This document shows positions 1-11,317 of a stretch of DNA of 32,879 nt, piece after piece. Both the position numbers and the translations under genes were made by a program. The stretch is taken from assembly GCA_000697335.1 (NCBI GenBank), contig JNEM01012004.1, positions 1 to 32,879 of the forward strand, written 5' to 3'. Source of the DNA: Conidiobolus incongruus B7586. Lineage: Eukaryota; Entomophthoromycota; Entomophthoromycetes; Entomophthorales; Conidiobolaceae. Positions within the stretch are counted from its first letter, which is position 1, and every line of letters starts with the position of its first letter. The notes beneath the pieces are model-generated. The model saw nothing but the letters and a program-made list of their open reading frames with translations. It ran no database searches and was not told the DNA's origin.

Positions 1-1404
1 TATTCTTATATCTCTAATATGTAGTTATTATATTAATATAATAATTATAATAATTATCTATTATATTTTTTTATTTGATTGAAAAATATAAAGTATAAAT
101 AAATTTTTAGTAATTTACTTTTTGGCTTTTAATTTAATAATCTCGAAAAAAATCCCATCTATATCTAATATTTTCTTTATAAATTATTGATAAACATTTG
201 TTATGTTAAAATGTCTATAGTTCTTTTTGAGTAAAATTATTTTAAATCACTTTTTATACCTATTATTTAATCAAATAATATTTTTTTTAATAATAAAATT
301 ATATAAAAATAATGTATTAAATAATAATAATAGATACAAGAATATTATAGATCAAAAATAATATTTATTTGATTTATTTTATATTAACATATTCTCAATA
401 CTTTTTTATTATTTCAAATATCAAAAATTAATTAATTTACTTTATTCATATGTGTAATATTTGGAAAAACTCCATGTATATCTTATTAAATCAAAAATTG
501 ATATTATATAGTTAAAAATATAATAGTGCTAAAACGTTATTGAAAAAACGAAATAAATTCATTCATTTTAATAATTGTTTATTATAATTTGAAGCTCTAT
601 TATTAAAGATTTTTATTGAAATTATATTATTATGATTTTAAAATGTATTTTTTGTTTATATGAAAATTTTAAAATAACAACCTTAATATTTTACTTTAGC
701 TTTAAATATGAATCGAAACTTTTTTTGAGTATAAGATATAATATTATTAATATTTAATTATCAAAGAAATAAATAATTTCAACTTAAAGTTATATATTAA
801 CTCTTTGTCTAAAATTGAAATCAAATTGAATTTTACTCAAAATAGTTTTATTTCAAAATTTATATTATTCATTTAATATATTGATGAATAATAAGAATTA
901 CTATATTATTCTAGTATTGGAAACTAAGATAGTTATTTTGAGTTCAGATTGATTATGTATGACATAGATTAAATTGATATAATTTATTTAGTTTTTTATT
1001 TGAAAGTTTCCTTCTGATAGCTAGCGTCTTTTTTTCAGATTAATATTGATATAATTGAAATAAAAAGGTAAATGTATGAAATAATTTGGTAGTAATGTAA
1101 TAATTTTAAAATAATTATATATTTCAATTGAATTAACATTAAAATATAATATTCTCTCAATTCAAAAATTTTACTTAATTTCATAAAAAATTTTTATTTT
1201 GTTTTTCAAATTCATATATTTAATTAAATTAGATGATTGCTGGATCAATTTTGCTGTATATAATTGTATCAAATTATAAAATACATTATCAGGGTAAAAA
1301 ATTTTAATTTAAAAATACAAATGTATATATTAATAAAATAGTTGATAATAATCTTTAATATTTTAATGTTAAGTATATAAACCATTTTATTTTATTTATC
1401 TTTA
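1..1404. other. AT-rich intergenic DNA
   Basis: Very AT-rich sequence dense in stop codons on both strands. No open frame of useful length, RNA gene or repeat boundary was recognised. The last part, including a TATATAA at 1374-1380, could be leftover 5' flank of the decayed lipase that follows. Confidence 0.6.
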
Positions 1405-2359
1405 GCTGCTATATTTTATATTTGGATTTCCCTTCAATATCTAATATTAGTGTCAAAAAATTGTAGCAAATTATTGACACTGCAGATGAGAGAATTCTTA
1501 CAAGGATGGTCAAAAGACATAATACAAAATCTTGATGACTCTCCTCCTATAAAACTAGATAGACCGACCATAATTAAGATCCCTTTTTTAGAAAGCGATA
1601 AATATGATCTAGAATCACCAATTCGACCATATTACTGCACTTCAATGGGTTCCTGTACTTGAATTATTTTCTAAAGTAATTTCAAAGGTTTATATTTTTA
1701 AAATTCTTCAGAGAGATTAATTATTAAAGTACCCATATTATGATGATCTAAGAAACTATTAAGGGAATAATTGTTTGGCATAGAACTAGTATCCATCTAC
1801 CCATCTGTATGAGAGATTTTTTTGGATTGGTTTCATTTGAAAGATGAATAAAAATATTCTAGTTCATAGTTATTATATTACTTGAAATATCTGTCAATCC
1901 GAAATAAATTCATATTTGATTCATATAATTCAAGGACGATTATTATAGTGCTTATGAAATAATAATTACTGGTCAGAGTTTGAGAAGATCCACTTCTATA
2001 TTTCATGATGCTAAAGAAGATAGATACATTCTCGCAACTGGAAATGAGGTTGAATTATTCTATTATCATAGTACTAGAGCCGTTAATAGAATTCTGTTTA
2101 TCATATTATCCGTCTACATATTCCAGTGATCGGATATGAGAAAAGAAATGATCTATTCAGTGATATTAATCCTAGGTAGATATGTTACATCCAGATATCT
2201 GGTGATATACACTTATCATTCTCTTCAACATTCTCCGAGCCGCCTATATTATTTGACCAAGGTATTGATCAAGATCTAAATCACAATAGCAAGATAGTTT
2301 TTTTCCTCATTCCTTTCATTCATTTTTGCTGCTTTAATAAACATATTCTTCCACATTGA
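1405..2359 (+). pseudogene. Decayed class 3 (Rhizomucor-type) lipase, paralogue of the intact lipase at 5567
   Basis: This is a full-length relic of a secreted triacylglycerol lipase, recognised by comparing translations with the intact gene 3.2 kb downstream. Collinear matches run from the N-terminal third (REFLQGW here, FEFPEGW there), through the lid region (IKGIIVWHRTS against IKEIVVSHRGSS, then MRDFFGLVSFE) and the nucleophile region (IIITGQSLRRST against VIITGHSLGGGT, then ATGNEVELFYYHSTR), to the C-terminus (IHLSFSSTFSEPP against VHLPYSTLFTAEP), ending at TGA 2357-2359. Homology is spread over all three forward frames and includes several in-frame stops, so no functional product is expected. 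The oxyanion and nucleophile elbow reads GQSLRR: the serine codon survives but the flanking His and Gly residues are lost. The signal peptide is not identifiable. Both copies lie on the same strand, consistent with an old tandem duplication after which this copy decayed. The start coordinate is approximate. Confidence 0.85.
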
Positions 2360-5300
2360 TGAATAGAGCTTTCTATTCTATTCATTTTTTGTAATTTTAT
2401 AAATTTTAATATATACTACATCTATAGGCATATTTCAAAATTTTATTGTAATAAAATTATATAATAATTCAGATTATAATAGTTTCTAAAAATTTGAATG
2501 AATATTGTTATTTCTTTAAAATATTATGGTTAATAAAAAATAAAAATCATTTAATCAATCTAGAATTTATATTTAAAATAATAGCTTAAAAAATTAAAAT
2601 ATAAATTTATAAAATTAATTTATTACAACTCAAGTCAAAGTATTTTGAATATATATTTTTTAAAATATACTATATGGAGAATGTTTATAAAATAAGAATC
2701 AATTTTATCCACTCACTATTATATATAAAATAAATTTTAAAATTATTATTATTATTGATTATAAAATTATTTTCAATTTTCTGAATATATTATATAAAAG
2801 GTTATAAATTGGGTTTTAATAGATAAAATAAGATTAACCACAATATATTAATATATAAAATATTCCACGATATGATATAATTAATATATTTAATTTTGTA
2901 TTTTTTTTGAATAATACTAGATTATTGTGAAAAAATGACAATTCCTAATAATATTTAATTGATAATAATTTGTTATTATATAAAAAATTAGCTCAGGTAA
3001 TATATTAACCGCTTTAGTATAACCAAAATCATAATAACTCAATATTTTTCTAGAATCATTAACTTAATAAATGTTTATTAAGCGTTTAATTTAAAAAACA
3101 TTGCAAGAACTAAAATATAGGTAAAATTAATCAATCTGATTAAACTCAAATATGAAATTATTTTAGTGATTCATATATTCTATCTTGAATTTTCAAAATT
3201 TTTTGTACAAAATATTTAGTAAAATAGTTTATATTCATAAAACTCTATTTATTTATATAGAATAAATCTTGTTTTTAATTTTAATTAGTATATCAGAATA
3301 TATAATTTGAATTATTTTATTAAAAAATATAATCAGTATTTGAAAAACTAATACTTATAATATATAAACTAAGAATAATATTCAAAGCTATCTTTAAAAA
3401 GTTATTATCAATTAATTTGTCCTATTTAATATTAAAAAACTGATTATTTAAATTTTTTTTAAACTATTCAAAATTAAATCAAATTATAAAATAAAATGTC
3501 AAAATAAAATATTATTTTTTAATTTATAATATAAAATTATATAAACGCAAAAATTACATATAAAATATTTTTTTTAATATGGAAACTTTTGTTCTTATTA
3601 AATTCACAAAATATAATAATTTTATTCATTTCTATATTAATTCTTATAAATTTTGATTTGAGCCTTATAATAAATAAAATCATAAAAAATTATAATATTA
3701 TTAATATGTATTATTTGATTAATATTCATTATTCCAAGAATTCTAAAAACTTTTTAATATTTTCAAAATAATATATAATTAAATAATAAAATAAGTGTAA
3801 TATATAATTAGTTATTAGTAATATTATCAATCCATAATATTGATAGATATTAGGCATGTATCTTTAAGTAATATAAATGCTATCTTTATCTTTGAAATAT
3901 GCAAATTGAATATCTAAGTTTAAAACATAAAAATATTAATTTATTGTTATTTGGGTATAATTTTTAAATATCAAAATATTATATTAGAAATGAATAAATA
4001 TAATTTTATTATAAAGGGATATTTTAGTAATATTAATTCATTTTTGCTTTCTCTCGATTAAATTTATCCTCTTTAAACTAATTCACTAAATCAAGTTTTA
4101 TTTTCTCTTGCCAACATCCTTTTCTCCTGGATCCAAACTCTGTTTTACTATTAAATATTGAATAAGATTATTTAATATCTGTGATAATATTATAATGTTA
4201 ATAACAGAATAATTCTGTAATATATTTTTCGTTATTTCAATTTTGTGTTATCATATTTATGAATATATTAAGAATTATCAAATAAAATGCTGAAAGTATT
4301 CTTAAAAAATTTAGAATAATTACTGGTTATTCATGATAATCAGGTTATAAATTTTAAATCTGGAAACAAATTTACAATTATTATATTCAAATTAGTAAAT
4401 TATGAGAATTCAGGAACTAATTTTTTAAAATAGAAAATAGAAAACTTGATAATTCAATTATTTTTCAAATTTAAAATTTGAATAAAATGAATTCTGAACC
4501 TTATGTATTTAATTTTTAGAATTACATAAAAAATTTAAAAATTCAATCTATAACATTAATTATTATGATCAATGTAAATGCTCTTTAACTAACCATTATA
4601 ATATTTGAATTCAAAAATAATAATAGCTGTTATTCGCTTTAAATAAGATATTTCTCAAAAAATAAAGAAATATATAGGTATATTTTGAAATTTGCAAAGA
4701 TCATATTAATTAACTTTCAATTTTATGCATGTTTATTATTCCATCTTATTATATATATATCGAAATTTAAATATTTTTATGATTGCTATAATTATTAAAT
4801 TATGTTTATTCAATATAATAAAATAATAATTTAAATGAGTTTAAAATGAAAATTTAAATATAATTATATAATAAAAATAAAAAAAAATTAATAATTTTTT
4901 TTCTATTTAAAAATTTGAAAATTTTGATTTAATAACTAAGAACAAAATAATTAATAAATTGGGAAAAGGGATAAAGTTCTTATATTCCATAATATCCTGA
5001 AATCAATTTTTTTCACTAATACTCACCCTTGAATTATTTTATTATTAAGGAAAAATCTTTTATTATTTAGGTTGAAAATTATTAATTTTAATTTCTAGTA
5101 ATTATGTAATATTTTTAATTGATATAATATTAAAAAATATAATCTTTTTATATATTAAAGTTAGAAGGTTAATTCAGTTTACAAATTTGTAATATTAAAT
5201 TAGTTTTTATTATTCAAATTAAGATATTATATACTAAAAATTAAATCATTGAAAATATATTGTATTTGATTATATCAATTTTAATAAAAATTTAAGGGTT

Positions 5301-5487
5301 GTATCATAAAAATATCTTTTTTCAAATCCAAAATTGGACTATTTTTTTTAAAATTAGTTATTATTTTTGGTTAACTTTAATGTGGAAATCGTTTAAACCT
5401 TGACATTGATATTGAAGCTAACAAATAAATATCAAACCCTTAATTAAAACTTATGGCTCTAAAGAATAGCGAAAATTGTAATATCAT
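2360..5487. other. AT-rich spacer between the two lipase copies
   Basis: About 3.1 kb of AT-rich DNA. The only open stretch of note (3589-3771) encodes almost only Ile, Leu, Asn, Lys and Tyr, as expected by chance at this base composition. A slightly less AT-rich patch at about 4060-4150 gave no recognisable protein or RNA. Confidence 0.55.
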
Positions 5488-5495
5488 TATAAAAG
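5488..5495 (+). promoter_or_regulatory. TATA box of the lipase gene
   Basis: TATAAAAG lies 79 bp before the lipase ATG. The same motif at similar spacing precedes most other genes in this window, which supports it as a core promoter element. Confidence 0.6.
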
Positions 5496-5566
5496 AGAGA
5501 AATTAGAAAGCATTTTGAATTATAACAAATTTCAAAAATATAATTTATTTTACTGAAGGAATAGGA

Positions 5567-6559
5567 ATGAAAATATTGAACTATTTATTGCTAACTACCT
5601 GTATCTCTGGTCAAATCATTTCCGATTGGATAGAGAAACTTCCAGTTAAATTAGGCCACAAAATAGAGTTGTTTGATTTATTCGAATTTCCCGAAGGTTG
5701 GATCAACGATTTGGCCAAGAATGATATATACTATCCCCCCGAGAAATTGGATGTAGAGACTAATGTTATTGTTCCTTCCATGGATCGCATTAAATTTCAC
5801 TTTAACTCTGCTTTGCAATCTTATTGCCATATTTCTCCTGACCTTTATATGAATTGCTTATTTGGAAAATGTCGCGGCTTCAAAATGTTGAAATCTTTTG
5901 ATCATTTATACTATGGAAGTATGGTAGTAATTGGAGTATATGAAGATATCAAGGAAATTGTTGTTTCTCACCGTGGTAGCTCTAACTTGCAAAATTGGTT
6001 AAGAGACTTTAGCTTTGGTTTTGTGGAATTGACAGGATTTAATCAAGATATCAAAATTCATAATGGTTTTTATAGTACTTATAAGAGTTATGCTCCTAAA
6101 GTAAACGAACATCTCTTCCAGATCTTGAAAGATCCCAAATACCAAGGATACAAGGTTATTATTACTGGTCATAGTTTGGGAGGTGGTACTGCTACTTTGC
6201 ATGCTGCTGACCAGACCCAAAACATCCGCGCTACTGGTCATGATGTTGAATTGTTTGTCTATCATAGCCCAAGAGTTGGAAACAAAGCATTCGTCGACCA
6301 TATGGTTAGCTTAAACATTCCAATGGCCAGATATACTAATAGAGGAGATATCGTTAGTCAAGTTCCCTTCCGTCATCAGGGTTATGTTCACATCCCCGTA
6401 GAAGTTCATTTACCCTATTCCACCTTATTTACTGCTGAGCCCATGGTTTGTTCTCAAAAGTACGACGAAGACCCTAAATGCCAATGGAGAGATCGTATCT
6501 ATCTCAATCCCATTGATCATATAAATGGCTTTAATAAGCCTGCAATTCCTATGTGTTAA
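5567..6559 (+). CDS. Secreted class 3 lipase (triacylglycerol lipase, alpha/beta hydrolase)
   Basis: Predicted extracellular enzyme that hydrolyses triacylglycerol ester bonds; 330 aa in one exon. Residues 1-16 form a hydrophobic signal peptide. The layout follows Rhizomucor and Rhizopus lipases. The HRGSSNLQNWLRD stretch (residues 136-148) matches the oxyanion and lid segment (FRGSSSIRNWIAD in Rhizomucor miehei). The nucleophile elbow GHSLGGG (201-207) gives Ser203. YTNRGDIVSQVP (256-267) supplies Asp261. The C-terminal IDHINGF (316-322) matches the LDHLSYFG motif and gives catalytic His318. All three triad residues are therefore present. Cys87, Cys96, Cys102, Cys296, Cys305 and Cys330 could form disulfides. 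The ATG is chosen because it starts the signal peptide and follows a TATA box by 79 bp. An AATAAA lies at about 6590. A decayed paralogue sits upstream at 1405-2359. Family assignment is firm; the natural substrate is inferred. Confidence 0.95.
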   Translation: MKILNYLLLTTCISGQIISDWIEKLPVKLGHKIELFDLFEFPEGWINDLAKNDIYYPPEKLDVETNVIVPSMDRIKFHFNSALQSYCHISPDLYMNCLFGKCRGFKMLKSFDHLYYGSMVVIGVYEDIKEIVVSHRGSSNLQNWLRDFSFGFVELTGFNQDIKIHNGFYSTYKSYAPKVNEHLFQILKDPKYQGYKVIITGHSLGGGTATLHAADQTQNIRATGHDVELFVYHSPRVGNKAFVDHMVSLNIPMARYTNRGDIVSQVPFRHQGYVHIPVEVHLPYSTLFTAEPMVCSQKYDEDPKCQWRDRIYLNPIDHINGFNKPAIPMC

Positions 6560-7283
6560 ATTATATTTATTCAAATTTTTAATTATTGAAATAAATATCT
6601 TTTTTATTATGATGAAAATTTTATTTAATAATTTGAATAATTAAAAAATAAGTTTTTAAATTTGTTTTAAGCAAATTAGGATTAAGAAAAGGTAGCTATA
6701 CTTTATTTAATTTTGGGAAATTGCTCTTACTTTAGTAATCGATTTACACCAATATCAACAAAAATATAACTAAATATTACAATCTGTTGATAATAGATAG
6801 TATGTCAGGAGTATATTGATATTTTATCAAAATACAACTATATTTTTCTCAGTTTGAAATAGCTTTGAATAATTAATTTTAGTAAATTTTGAATTTTTTA
6901 ATATTTCATTTAATAATAATAATTACATTTAAGAGCAAATTTTATTTGAATAATAATATATAAAAGTTTTTAAATTATTTGATTTCAAAAAAATATTTAA
7001 TTTGTTTAATATAAATTTCTCATTTTATAATAATAAATTTTTTTTGAAATATTTATAAAATGACAAAATTTGTGATTATCTTTAATTCATTTAAATATTA
7101 GAATTAATTTGAATCACTTGCTGATGGTAATGCTTAAAATTATGTTATATTTCAAAAACACACGTCCGTCTCAATTCGATAGTTAAGTGAATGTTACCAC
7201 CCATTCATAATGGATTTGTTGGTCCATAATAAAATAATGTTCTTTAATTCCTATCCCAATCCTATGTCATCCACTGAACAAAC
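6560..7283. other. AT-rich intergenic DNA, less AT-rich near the end
   Basis: Mostly AT-rich 3' flank of the lipase. From about 7155 to 7283 the sequence becomes noticeably richer in G and C, which looks more like a promoter region for the candidate start at 7347 than random spacer. No coding region was recognised. Confidence 0.4.
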
Positions 7284-7291
7284 TATTTAAA
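7284..7291 (+). promoter_or_regulatory. Candidate TATA-like box
   Basis: TATTTAAA lies 63 bp before an ATG at 7347, the same spacing range as the TATA boxes of the well-supported genes here. It is not a perfect TATAAAA, so the support comes from spacing and from the GC-richer surroundings. Confidence 0.3.
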
Positions 7292-7346
7292 CCCAGAAGT
7301 GATAAGGATAGGGAAGCATTCTATTTTTTCTAGATGTTCTGTTACG

Positions 7347-8175
7347 ATGTCTCAATAGTAAGTAAGCTTTAAGACTTATGGGATTAATAAATAATTTATT
7401 AAGTTGTATTATGAGAGCTTTTCTAACCATAAGCTCTATTTACAAAACTTATTATAAAACACAACAATTAATCAATTCTATAATATTAAGGTATATCAAA
7501 TATAATTTAACTGATCAACTTGAATTAATATAAAATAATTTGATTAATAATGCATATTATCTTTAATTAGCACTAAGTTTAATAATTTTTCATTTATTTA
7601 ATATTTGATATTTTATATTTTGTAAATATTATATGATCAAATACTATTTGTGAATAAGATTCCAAACTAATATGTTAGTTTTAAAGATTATTTAATATAA
7701 ATTTGCCAACAAAGGTTGAATTATATTTTAAGATCAAAATTGTATTTGTATTGTCACGAGCCAGGCGACTCCCTTCTACCTAAGTATTTTTACTTCAACC
7801 TAATGTTAAAGTCATTTCTCCCTCGCATATCATCTGCTCCCGCTCTATCTTTTAGTTGGCCGATGATGCAAGTAACCGGAGAATCTCATGAATCACCTTA
7901 CCTAACTCACTCTAAAACCCAGAACTAGAGCTATCCTTAACAAGAAGAATTCGATCTGGGTCCTCCCAGCTAATTGACTTAAACCAATAAACCCCCTATC
8001 TCCCTAGCACTTACCCGGGATTCCCTAGATCCCTATCTTTATTTAAATAACTCTGGATACGGCTTTTCCAAGACGTGTTAGTATAAATTTCATTAACATA
8101 TTTTTTTGTCTTGATAGAGGGATTGAAGATGAAGGATTTGAAAACTCAACCAAAGTTTATGGGCCTGAAGACTAA
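7347..8175 (+). pseudogene. Candidate small spliced or broken gene (tiny first exon plus short acidic tail)
   Basis: An ATG at 7347 opens three codons (Met-Ser-Gln) and runs into a consensus 5' splice site, GTAAGT at 7358. The far side has an intron-like 3' end: an ATTAAC branch-point-like motif near 8091, a pyrimidine tract and TAG at 8115-8117. It is followed by an open stretch reading GIEDEGFENSTKVYGPED and a TAA at 8173-8175. Joining the obvious donor to that acceptor gives a stop codon at the junction, so either the exon boundaries are different or the gene is dead. The gap between the two ends contains the solo-LTR-like segment at 7752-8080, which would then sit inside an intron. The product is unrecognised and the whole model is tentative. 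Confidence 0.2.
7752..8080. mobile_element. Solo LTR-like fossil, probably of a Ty3/gypsy-type retrotransposon
   Basis: This 329-bp island is much richer in G and C than its surroundings. It begins TGTCACG and ends CGTGTTA, so the two ends are approximate inverted repeats of the TG...CA kind expected of LTRs, and TGTCACG is a common start for fungal Ty3/gypsy LTRs. The base quartet GTAT lies directly on both sides (7748-7751 and 8081-8084), consistent with a target-site duplication. A TATA-like TTTATTTAAATAA at 8038-8050 could be the LTR promoter if the plus orientation is right. No internal retrotransposon coding region adjoins it, so it would be a solo LTR left by recombination. Its base composition suggests that it is younger than the surrounding DNA. 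No second copy was seen in this window. Confidence 0.45.
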
Positions 8176-10298
8176 TTAAAATTGAATGATAATTATAAAA
8201 GCAATTATTTTAATCGACATCTATTATACCAAACTTAAATTCAAATTTTCTTAATTATATTAAAATTATAAAATTTTCTATTGATTATTAAATTTTTTCA
8301 AAAATTTTGTAATAAAAATATTTATTTATTTTTAATTGATTAAGATCCTAATGATTAAAAATTTGAAAATATTCAATTTTATAGATTTATTATATATAAT
8401 TTATTGAAGTATATTGAAATTTATTGGATAAACCTATCAAAAAATAATAACAAATCTTTGTGTATTTTGTAAATGTATTAGAAATTACAATATTTCCATA
8501 GTAATTTGATCATATATCAAAAACTCTATGAGTTGATATTTTATTGTGATAAATAAAATTTAATCAAGTATTTCCTATTCTTTAATAAATATTAACAATG
8601 AGTTATTTCTCAGTGTTAAGGATAAGGTAAAAAGTTGAATGTTATGCCTGCTGGATATATTAAGAGGTAAGGATAAGTACTAATAAAGTAGATTGCTTAT
8701 AAATCACAATTATCTATAATATTTTTAATTAAGAATTACAAGATTTGATGTTATCTTAGTTCTTAACTTAATCACCAATTAATAAGTAATAACTTAAAAA
8801 TTTAAGTTATTTAATAGATTTGTGATGGAAAAAGATGTTTTTATTATGATGGTTATAACTAAAGTTATATATCTATGGTAATTTATAGATTATAACTCAT
8901 TTTCTAAAAGGTTAAAGTTCATCAATATCAAAATAACAATTATAAATAACTAGTGAGGCTTTGTTATATATAAGTGAATCAAAAGTAATATCAATATTTA
9001 ATAATATTATAGAAGTAACTTAACTATCAAATTATTTGCTAATAATATAAATTCAATAAATTAAAAATTCACATTATATATTTTAAAATTATTCTTTTAA
9101 TTCAATATTAAAAATTCTGTTTTATGTTATTAATTATTATTATTATTATATATTAGAGATATATTATGATTTGTATTAAAATAATATTTTTATTTATAAG
9201 AAAATTGAGAGGCTATTTTCTAGTTATTTTTTTTTGAATATTTCTTATTAATTAATAAATAATATAAGTTTAACAACTATAATAGAATCAATATTTATCT
9301 TAATATTGTATATAATAGTATTATCAAATGGATTTTATCACTAATACAGAATCTTACAAATATACAATTTAAATTATTACAAAAAATTGATTTTAATTTT
9401 AAAAGCATATTACAATAAATTGCTGTATTATTTTGTCAACAAAATCAATGTCAAGAGACTAGATATTTAAATTCTTATATATAACCACATATATTTATTA
9501 ATTTTTAATTAGCTAAATAATTTATACTTTTAAAGTTAATTTAATCATATAAATAACATTAATGTAGCTAATAAATATGGTTCATCTTGTTCCTCTTAAT
9601 ATCTTGCTATTTTTCTTGAATTATTATTAATTGCTATTTTTATAAGAACTGAGAATATTATTACTAATGTTATAATTATATTAAATAATAAATTTAAAGT
9701 CTAAAAGAACTCACTGATGTATTAAATTATTTATGTCATTTCTAAGTTTTCTTCTACACTACACTGACTTTAACCTCTAATTACTATTACAAAAATAATA
9801 CTTTTATAAAAAGAATATTATTGTCTAACTAATAATAAATGATTTATTGTTTCTATCAAATATAGCATAGTATAGTATATATATGAATAAAAAGACATAT
9901 ATTTTATTAAAATCTATATTACCAATAATATTATCCGGCAAGTTGACAATTATTAAAAATATTACTATAAATATAAATTTAATAATAAATAGTAAAAATT
10001 AGATTATTAATTCTTCCATGAACAAAAACTGAAAATAGATATTCTCATTGAAATATATTGTTAAATTGAATATAAAAATTATTTGAGTAGATGGAATTCT
10101 GACCAATTTAAAAATTATTTTTTATAATTTTTATTTTTAATTTTAAATGTAATTTTTACATTGTAAATGAATTCATATTACAATATAAGTGTATAAAATA
10201 CAAATGAAATTTTTATAAAAATAAGTCTATAAATATTCAAAAATTAATAAAAGGGTTATTAATTATGATTTATTATATGATAAATATTAAAACTAAAG
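8176..10298. other. AT-rich intergenic DNA
   Basis: About 2.1 kb downstream of the receptor gene (which is on the minus strand). It is uniformly AT-rich apart from a slightly more balanced patch at about 8590-8700. No coding, RNA or repeat feature was recognised. Confidence 0.5.
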
Positions 10299-11255
10299 CT
10301 ATTCTTTAATACCTAAAAATCGATAAATTTGATCCCGAATACACTTATTAACTGTAATAGTAACTAAAGGAGACAGAAACTTGTGAACTAGTATTAAACA
10401 AACAGATATTGTGTCAACCAAGGGCGATCTGGATTTATTTCCCACCATCTCTTGGATCATCACCCATCCAAAGGGAATGAAACAGGTTAAAAAGATAGTA
10501 CAGTATAACACCGATTTAAGGGCTACTTGTGCTACTTTAATCCATGAACTATCAATATGAAGACCGTTTTTAGATAATTTGACACTCGAAACATTGCTCA
10601 AATGATTAGAAGACATGGATGACATTTCTGAAATCACTTTGCCAAAGTAGCTGGTAATTGAAAAGTAGAAAAAAATAGTTAAAAAAGTACAACTGGAAAT
10701 TGATACTATTGTAAGAATAAAATAACCAAGAATAATCTTATCTTCTGGGATGTACTTTAAAAAGCAATAACCACCAGAAGGCATCACATTAAATTTACCT
10801 AGCAACGCTATGCTAAGTCCAACACCAAATGGTATTCCCCATTGACCATATTGCATAATAATCATGGATTTTGGTGACCAAGTTTTTCTGCCTACAATAG
10901 TTTGATACCTCCAAAAAGCACATAATGTAGCTGAGAATAACCAAGTCATTAAGCAAGTAGTTGAAACCATTCCTTCGATTTGACACATCGTATAAGATAA
11001 ATACTCTTGATTACTCCAAAATTTAATTGGAAACCATATCAAACACCATAATGCATAAATAACATCAATAATAACAATTTGTGAAATAATTAAATTGTCG
11101 GGAGTTCTCATTTTTGATGATCCAAAGATACTAAGAAGAATAAAAATACTAGGTATTAAAGTCAAAATAGCGCTAAACACAAATGCCGATCCAGCGATGA
11201 GCGCTTGCCAACTATTGGGAGCTTCAACTCCCGACACTTGGAAGAGTGGATTCAT
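10299..11255 (-). CDS. Seven-transmembrane receptor, rhodopsin (class A)-like GPCR
   Basis: Plasma-membrane receptor expected to signal through heterotrimeric G proteins; 318 aa in one exon. Hydrophobic helices lie at about residues 17-44, 53-76, 90-115, 134-153, 174-202, 239-268 and 276-300, with an amphipathic helix-8-like tail at 303-314. Class A hallmarks are visible but altered. Asp64 sits in helix 2. Cys91 (start of helix 3) and Cys164 (second extracellular loop) could form the conserved disulfide. WRY at 115-117 replaces DRY. CFIP at 258-261 replaces CWxP. SPLVT at 295-299 replaces NPxxY. The third cytoplasmic loop (203-238) is Ser-rich and could be phosphorylated. There is no signal peptide. 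Receptors of this kind are known to be expanded in entomophthoralean fungi. The ligand is unknown; an opsin role is unlikely because no helix-7 retinal lysine stands out, although Lys292 is nearby and should be checked by alignment. Confidence 0.85.
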   Translation of the reverse strand: MNPLFQVSGVEAPNSWQALIAGSAFVFSAILTLIPSIFILLSIFGSSKMRTPDNLIISQIVIIDVIYALWCLIWFPIKFWSNQEYLSYTMCQIEGMVSTTCLMTWLFSATLCAFWRYQTIVGRKTWSPKSMIIMQYGQWGIPFGVGLSIALLGKFNVMPSGGYCFLKYIPEDKIILGYFILTIVSISSCTFLTIFFYFSITSYFGKVISEMSSMSSNHLSNVSSVKLSKNGLHIDSSWIKVAQVALKSVLYCTIFLTCFIPFGWVMIQEMVGNKSRSPLVDTISVCLILVHKFLSPLVTITVNKCIRDQIYRFLGIKE

Positions 11256-11310
11256 TTTTAGGATGTATAAATTTAAACTAAAAATCAGAATTTGCTTGCG
11301 TCAAACTGGA

Positions 11311-11317
11311 ATTTATA
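11311..11317 (-). promoter_or_regulatory. Candidate TATA box of the receptor gene
   Basis: On the minus strand this reads TATAAAT, about 60 bp before the receptor ATG. This matches the spacing seen at the other genes in the window. Confidence 0.45.

Noticed and set aside
3589-3771. 60-codon open frame on the plus strand
   Set aside because: Composed almost only of Ile, Leu, Asn, Lys, Tyr and Phe codons in DNA of matching composition; no promoter or homologue was recognised.
5999-6301. 100-codon minus-strand open frame inside the lipase
   Set aside because: It overlaps the catalytic core of a clearly real gene in antisense and has no independent support.
7716-7928. 70-codon open frame running into the GC-rich island
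   Set aside because: It starts in spacer and crosses the left edge of the LTR-like segment; the protein has no recognisable features.
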